The position numbers and the translations under genes are program-made. Below the pieces are notes generated by a model. The model did no database searches. It was not told where the DNA came from and was given only the letters and a program-made list of their open reading frames with translations. Shown in pieces: positions 30,731 through 34,474 of a stretch of 34,474 nt of DNA. The first letter of the stretch is position 1; every line of letters starts with the position of its first letter. This DNA comes from Archaeoglobus sp. JdFR-24 (lineage in GTDB: Archaea; Halobacteriota; Archaeoglobi; Archaeoglobales; Archaeoglobaceae): the NCBI GenBank assembly GCA_002011215.1, contig MTML01000057.1, positions 7 through 34,480 on the forward strand, written 5' to 3'.

Positions 30731-31933
30731 ATGTGTCTCGTGAACCAGCGCAAAATCGAAGACAAGAAAAGAATGGCCATCAATTTCATTCTGTTGATGG
30801 GCCTCATTAGCCTTCTCGGAGACATTGTTTATGAAGGTGCGAGAGGCATCTATGGACCATATCTGGCATCAATAGGTTTCAGTGCCTTTCTGGTTGGACT
30901 TGTCACCGGGGCAGGGGAGTTTTTGGGCTACTTTTTACGTCTGGTTTCTGGATATATTGCAGACAGAACCCGGAATTACTGGTTTCTGACTTTTATAGGT
31001 TATTCTCTTGTGTTATCAATCCCTCTCCTGATGTTTGCGAACACTTGGAAGATAGCTGCGATTCTGATAATCTCTGAAAGGCTCGGAAAGGGAATAAGAA
31101 CTCCAGCAAGGGATGCCATACTTTCTTATGCAACAAAAAAAGTTGGAAGAGGTTTTGGATTTGGATTGCATGAGGCTATGGATCAGATTGGAGCTATAAC
31201 AGGTCCAGTCATCCTTTTTATTATCCTATCGTCTGGAGGAGGGTTTAGGGAAAGCTTCGGCTTTCTCTTTATCCCATCAGTTTTTTTAATTGTATTGCTT
31301 TTAATGGCGATGAAAAGCTATCCTGAACCTCATAAAATGGAAATTGGTTCAACATCATCCCAAGGATCGAGCTTTGATTCATATCAAGCTTCAACAACCT
31401 CTCTGTCAGGAAAATTCTGGTATTATACTCTCTTTAGTTTTTTGGCAGTCTCAGGGTTTGCAGGTTTTCCGATTATAGCCTATCATCTCAAAACAATCTC
31501 GGTTACGGATTCCTTTATTCTTCTCATTTATGCGATTGCAATGGGGGTTGATGCCATTGTAGGATTGATAAGCGGGAGAATGTATGACAGAACAGGTCTA
31601 AAAATCCTTTATTCTGTCCCTCTACTCACCCTTTTCATTCCTTTCTCCTTTACAGGAAAACTGGAACTGGCCATTCTCGGTATACTCTTCTGGGGAGCAG
31701 TTATGGGAATGCATGAGACTGTGATGAGGGCAGCAATTGCTGATTTTACTGGCATTGCAAAAAGAGGAACTGCCTATGGAATTTTCAACACTGTTTATGG
31801 ACTTGGATGGCTTTTTGGGAGTTCTGTAATTGGCTTCCTCTATGGCTCATCGGCACTTTTAATTCCAGTTTTTGTTGTTATCATGGAAATTTCAGCTCTC
31901 TTGGTTCTGTGGGCTGGCAGAAAGAAAGAATAA
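30731..31933 (+). CDS. Major facilitator superfamily transporter
   Basis: A 400-aa protein with about 12 hydrophobic helices. MFS signatures include the loop motif GYIADRTRN between helices 2 and 3, the GxGIRTPARDAILS block (SERLGKGIRTPARD) and GRMYDRTG in the second half. The GIRTPARDA motif is shared with a set of poorly characterised MFS proteins in archaea and bacteria. Substrate unknown. The frame is open from a TTG overlapping the TauE stop (30716); ATG 30731 or 30773 are alternatives. The tight junction with TauE implies co-transcription, so the two transporters may serve related anions. Confidence 0.87.
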   Translation: MCLVNQRKIEDKKRMAINFILLMGLISLLGDIVYEGARGIYGPYLASIGFSAFLVGLVTGAGEFLGYFLRLVSGYIADRTRNYWFLTFIGYSLVLSIPLLMFANTWKIAAILIISERLGKGIRTPARDAILSYATKKVGRGFGFGLHEAMDQIGAITGPVILFIILSSGGGFRESFGFLFIPSVFLIVLLLMAMKSYPEPHKMEIGSTSSQGSSFDSYQASTTSLSGKFWYYTLFSFLAVSGFAGFPIIAYHLKTISVTDSFILLIYAIAMGVDAIVGLISGRMYDRTGLKILYSVPLLTLFIPFSFTGKLELAILGILFWGAVMGMHETVMRAAIADFTGIAKRGTAYGIFNTVYGLGWLFGSSVIGFLYGSSALLIPVFVVIMEISALLVLWAGRKKE

Positions 31934-31963
31934 AATTCATACGATGATCTATTCAACAGTTAT

Positions 31964-31974
31964 TTTTTTAAACT
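31964..31974 (+). promoter_or_regulatory. TATA box of the methionine aminopeptidase gene
   Basis: TTTTTTTAAAC is centred 25 bp before ATG 31994; consistent with a leaderless start. Confidence 0.5.
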
Positions 31975-31993
31975 CCCCATGAGATGAAAAATC

Positions 31994-32872
31994 ATGAGTG
32001 AAGAGTTAAAGGAGGCTCATGAAAAGACGATTGAGGCTGGAAAGGTTCTGAGAACTGTTAAGGAAGAAATAACATCTCTCGTAAAGCCAGATGTAAAGAT
32101 CCTCGAAGTTGCGGAATTTGTTGAGAACAGAATCAGGGAACTGGGAGCTGAACCGGCTTTTCCATGCAACATCTCAATTAACAGTGATGCTGCTCATTTC
32201 ACTCCAAAAAGGGGAGATAACAGGGTTTTTAAGGAAGAAGACGTCGTAAAAATTGATATTGGAGCTCACATCGATGGATTCATAGCCGATACAGCAATAA
32301 CAATCGATCTGGGCGATCACGAGGATCTTGTAATGGCTGCAGAAAACGCTCTCAAGAGTGCGATTGAGGAGGTTCATGCTGGAGCAGATACAGCAGCAAT
32401 AGGTGCAGCAATCGAGAGGGAGATCAGGGATATGGGTTTCAGGCCAATAGCCAACCTTACAGGGCATGGATTGGTACCATATCTGGCACATGCACCTCCA
32501 ACGATATTCAACTACAAAACTGAAAGGGGCGCAATCCTTGAAGAGGGCATGATCATCGCAATAGAGCCCTTTGCAACAAATGGTGCGGGAAAGGTTAGCG
32601 AAAGGGGTGAGACTGAAATCTATTCTGTGGTGTCAACAAGGCCTGTGAGGATGAAGATGGCGAGAAATCTCCTTGCTGAGGTTGAACAGTACAAAACTCT
32701 CCCATTTGCGAAGAGATGGCTTAAAAAAGCTCCGGAAGTTATTATAGCAAAGCTCGTTAGAGAGGGAATTCTTCGCAGCTACCCTGTTCTCGCTGAGGTG
32801 GAAAGAGGACTGGTTTCGCAGGCGGAACATACAGTCATTGTAGAGGAGGACGGGGCTAAGATTATAACCTGA
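31994..32872 (+). CDS. map: Methionine aminopeptidase, type II
   Basis: A 292-aa cytosolic enzyme that removes the initiator methionine. The metal ligands of M24 peptidases are seen: Asp in VVKIDIGAHIDGF, Asp in IADTAITID, His in LTGHGLVPY, Glu in IAIEPFAT and Glu near the end in QAEHTVIVEE. The type II insertion (about residues 200-255, ending VREGILRSYPVLAEVERG) is present, typical of archaea and eukaryotes. It is monocistronic by its own TATA box. Confidence 0.95.
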   Translation: MSEELKEAHEKTIEAGKVLRTVKEEITSLVKPDVKILEVAEFVENRIRELGAEPAFPCNISINSDAAHFTPKRGDNRVFKEEDVVKIDIGAHIDGFIADTAITIDLGDHEDLVMAAENALKSAIEEVHAGADTAAIGAAIEREIRDMGFRPIANLTGHGLVPYLAHAPPTIFNYKTERGAILEEGMIIAIEPFATNGAGKVSERGETEIYSVVSTRPVRMKMARNLLAEVEQYKTLPFAKRWLKKAPEVIIAKLVREGILRSYPVLAEVERGLVSQAEHTVIVEEDGAKIIT

Positions 32873-32875
32873 TTA

Positions 32876-33085
32876 TCTTCTGGGTAGCGTCTTAAAAAGC
32901 TCATAAAAAAGTCCTGTTCAAAACTCATTTGTGCTTTGTGGTTGTACCACTTTACAAACTCATTTATTGAATCAAATCTGAGCTTCAAAGCTCCCATAAC
33001 CCTTCATCCTTATCCTGTCAAAAACCTCGGTTAAAGGGAAAAGCATCGTTCTCGCAAACAATTTTATAATGAAGCAGGTTTGTGC
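32876..33085 (-). pseudogene. Remnant of a transposase C-terminus (DDE type), frameshifted
   Basis: On the minus strand, RFDSINEFVKWYNHKAQMSF and FMSFLRRYPED match the tail pattern of many archaeal DDE transposases (FDSxxEFxxWYNxxxPHxSL...AFLRR.P). The frame opens only from ATG 32997. Upstream the same strand continues in another frame (LTEVFDRIRMKGYGSFEAQ) and then meets a stop, as expected after a frameshift. No N-terminus, Asp residues or terminal inverted repeats are seen. The upstream part is the less certain half. It runs up against the map stop codon. Confidence 0.55.
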
Positions 33086-33210
33086 TCACAGGCACACCTT
33101 TTCATATATACCTTTATTGCTTTTGGCTGGTTACTTTTCTCTTTGACATCTCTGCAATCTTTGCAACCTCTCTTAATGGTCCCCCTTCCCCTTTTTCATT
33201 ATTATTTAAT

Positions 33211-33254
33211 TTATCTCTCCCTTATCTCTCCCTTATCTCTCCCTTATCTCTCCC
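33211..33254 (+). repeat. Four perfect 11-bp tandem repeats
   Basis: TTATCTCTCCC is repeated four times without change (33211-33221, 33222-33232, 33233-33243, 33244-33254), followed by CCCTCC. The strand is almost all pyrimidine, and the 11-bp period is close to one helical turn. Confidence 0.95.
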
Positions 33255-33333
33255 CCCTCCAACATCTATATTGGTGATTGTGCTGGTTGGGAAATAATTT
33301 CGGCAAAAGACAAAATAATTCAAAACAGCAAAT

Positions 33334-33352
33334 CTTATATCTGAAAGATATA
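33334..33352 (+). promoter_or_regulatory. TATA box of the cytochrome c gene within an inverted repeat
   Basis: CTTATATC (33334-33341) is 25 bp before ATG 33362. TATATC (33336-33341) and GATATA (33347-33352) form an inverted repeat with a 5-bp spacer that overlaps the TATA box. Confidence 0.5.
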
Positions 33353-33361
33353 GCTGAGTAT

Positions 33362-33922
33362 ATGGAAAAGGTAGCACTCTATCTTGTAACGGGCTTACTT
33401 GCCGGTATTTTAATTGGTGCGTTTATATTCTACTCTATTGGGATGCCCTATATGTATAGGATGTCAATGGGTTATGGAGATGGGCAGTATGCTCCTATGG
33501 GGTCTGGAGGTTATAGTGATGGAAGATACTATTCACCAAAATACTATCAAGGCCCTGGCAGTTTTGAATCGAATGGAGAGAGAATTTACTATACAGGTAT
33601 AAATGAGAATGGAGAGAGAATCCCGTTCACTGGAGGCCCTTTCTGGTTAGTCAATTATGGTGGAAGCTGTGTTAACTGCCACGGAAGAGATGGAACTGGG
33701 GGCTTTGTGCCAATGATGTGCAATGAAAAAGCTCCGGATATAAGATATTCCACTCTTACATCAGGCGAGCATGAACATGCTTACGATGTTGAAGCAATAA
33801 AAACGGCAATTGTAAAGGGAATTGAGCCTGATGGGGGAGAGTTAAACTGGTGCATGCCAAGATGGCAGATGAACGAAAAGGATCTGAACGACATTGTTGA
33901 GTATCTTAAAACGCTGGACTGA
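33362..33922 (+). CDS. Membrane-anchored monohaem cytochrome c
   Basis: A 186-aa protein. Residues 4-27 form a hydrophobic signal anchor; residues 28-70 are rich in Gly, Tyr and Met (MPYMYRMSMGYGDG; MGSGGYSDGRYY). The class I cytochrome domain begins near 85, with haem motif CVNCH (C103, C106, His107). The likely axial Met is M165 in CMPRWQM, and YLKTL closes the fold. Extra cysteines at 120 and 164 could form a disulfide. It should carry electrons on the outer face of the membrane. The start is set by the TATA box 25 bp upstream; a longer frame to 33278 exists. No cytochrome maturation genes are nearby. Confidence 0.9.
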   Translation: MEKVALYLVTGLLAGILIGAFIFYSIGMPYMYRMSMGYGDGQYAPMGSGGYSDGRYYSPKYYQGPGSFESNGERIYYTGINENGERIPFTGGPFWLVNYGGSCVNCHGRDGTGGFVPMMCNEKAPDIRYSTLTSGEHEHAYDVEAIKTAIVKGIEPDGGELNWCMPRWQMNEKDLNDIVEYLKTLD

Positions 33923-33994
33923 GTTATATTTTTTTACTATAGAGAAAATATGGTAAGAAATCACTCGCTAATTAGACAGCCTCGGGTGCAGGTA
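33923..33994. terminator. Convergent intergenic region with T-tract
   Basis: The 72-bp gap between two convergent genes has TATATTTTTTTAC (plus) directly after the cytochrome stop, a likely archaeal terminator. Nothing else is evident. Confidence 0.4.
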
Positions 33995-34474
33995 TTAATG
34001 TTCGCTATACCCAATATGGTGTCCATAACTCCATTGTGGTGGATAGGAGTTCGGCAGATTGATTTTAGAGTTAATTTCATATACTATCCCGTTGATTTCA
34101 AGAGTATTCGGAATTACCGTTCTTGATTTAAATCCACTCACCTTTATTTCATCGCCAGGAAATATACCCACTTGCTGGGAAAACCACCAGGGGATGAATA
34201 CATTATATCCATTGTCCAGCAGGACGTGCATCGGATATACTGCAATGACTTTTCCTTCCACTGTAATGGACTCGGCGAATCTATTCTGTCTGTTCTGCTC
34301 AATAATGCCATCCCACATTGGTATTTTGTAGTTATGAATCTCTTGATTCCCATGATTGTGATCTCTATACTCTATCATGGGCATTCCGTATCCTCCATAT
34401 GAGTATCCTCCCATTCCTCCATATGAGTATCCCCAGCCCATATGGGCTGAGGCTGTTGATATCGCTATTAGTGC
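33995..34474 (-). CDS. Secreted Gly/Tyr/Met/His-rich protein with OB-like domain (5' end missing)
   Basis: The minus-strand frame stays open to the right edge, 11 codons beyond the first internal ATG (34441). The extra residues ALIAISTASAH look like the end of a signal peptide with an ASA cleavage site, so the gene begins off the window. The mature start (MGWGYSYGGMGGYSYGGYGMPM) is repetitive and is followed by an HNHGN segment. Residues about 60-130 (ITVEGKVIAVYPMHVLLDNGYNVFIPWW; GDEIKVSGFKSRTVI) have an OB-fold-like beta pattern. The Met, His and Tyr suggest metal or haem contact, but no haem motif is present. It is convergent with the cytochrome c gene and shares its Gly/Tyr/Met composition. 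Confidence 0.75.
   Translation of the reverse strand, partial: ALIAISTASAHMGWGYSYGGMGGYSYGGYGMPMIEYRDHNHGNQEIHNYKIPMWDGIIEQNRQNRFAESITVEGKVIAVYPMHVLLDNGYNVFIPWWFSQQVGIFPGDEIKVSGFKSRTVIPNTLEINGIVYEINSKINLPNSYPPQWSYGHHIGYSEH

Larger units (their letters stand above)
32873..33361. other. 489-bp stretch without an intact gene
   Basis: The gap between map and the cytochrome gene holds a decayed transposase end on the minus strand (32876-33085), an 11-bp tandem repeat (33211-33254) in a pyrimidine-rich tract, and the cytochrome promoter. Frames on the plus strand through 33080-33297 are low-complexity artefacts of the repeat. Confidence 0.7.

Noticed and set aside
32779..32997. 72-codon minus-strand frame starting ATG 32997
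   Set aside because: Only its first part has transposase-like sequence; the remainder runs antisense through map. Treated as a transposase remnant, not a gene.
33211..33254. CRISPR-like repeat
   Set aside because: The units are 11 bp and contiguous, with no spacers; no cas genes are in the window.
33080..33297. Two overlapping plus-strand frames before the cytochrome gene
   Set aside because: They are Leu/Ser/Pro strings generated by the 11-bp pyrimidine repeat, and they end before the well-placed cytochrome start.

Overview
The window is archaeal and most resembles the Archaeoglobaceae (Archaeoglobus/Ferroglobus/Geoglobus). Archaeal markers are RpoE1 with Spt4, the r-proteins S24e, S27ae and L10e, Kae1 and Bud32, GatE, GTP-dependent dephospho-CoA kinase, an intron-bearing tRNA-Pro, and TATA boxes about 25 bp before many start codons (leaderless mRNAs). 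Ftr of the C1 (methanopterin) pathway sits with a membrane succinate dehydrogenase, a fatty acyl-CoA synthetase and a c-type cytochrome. That mix fits Archaeoglobales and not a methanogen. The placement is inference; no database was searched.

Layout. 1-1575: end of sdhA, then sdhB, sdhC and sdhD. 1717-2598: membrane-anchored DsbA-like protein. 2674-6330 (minus): translation/transcription cluster rpoE1-spt4-dPCK-rps24e-rps27ae-kae1-bud32. 6577-8460: gatE. 8524-11026 (minus): lipoprotein, ATPase and permease of an ABC importer of unknown substrate. 11109-12603: RNA m5C methyltransferase and its COG3270-type partner. 12732-13887: ACT-domain protein and an AIM24-family protein. 13999-17251: secreted membrane-anchored protein with a MacB/LolCDE-type ATPase and permease. 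17286-18299 (minus): rtcA. 18428-18586: a 52-aa five-cysteine protein. 18656-19570: ftr. 19606-20979 (minus): soluble PAS-PAS histidine kinase. 21161-22750: acyl-CoA synthetase. 22977-24328: ribK (HTH fusion) and ribB. 24344-25618 (minus): unrecognised 424-aa protein. 25746-26270 (minus): L10e. 26434-26525 (minus): tRNA-Pro(UGG) with intron. 26634-27863: HD phosphohydrolase. 27938-31933: winged-helix regulator, M24 peptidase, TauE/SafE permease and MFS transporter. 31994-32872: methionine aminopeptidase. 32873-33361: transposase remnant and an 11-bp tandem repeat. 33362-34474: membrane-anchored monohaem cytochrome c, convergent with a secreted Gly/Tyr/Met-rich protein cut by the window edge.

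SDH, acyl-CoA synthetase, Ftr and cytochrome c fit oxidation of organic acids or fatty acids to CO2 with respiratory electron transfer. The least conventional parts are: (a) inverted repeats placed between the TATA box and the start codon of several leaderless genes; (b) the unannotated Cys-rich miniprotein with such a repeat; (c) the cytochrome and Gly/Tyr/Met-rich secreted protein pair; (d) a 15-bp direct repeat inside the TauE gene read in two different frames; (e) the secreted-protein/MacB-type module with 21-bp leader repeats. No complete IS element, CRISPR array or phage was seen.
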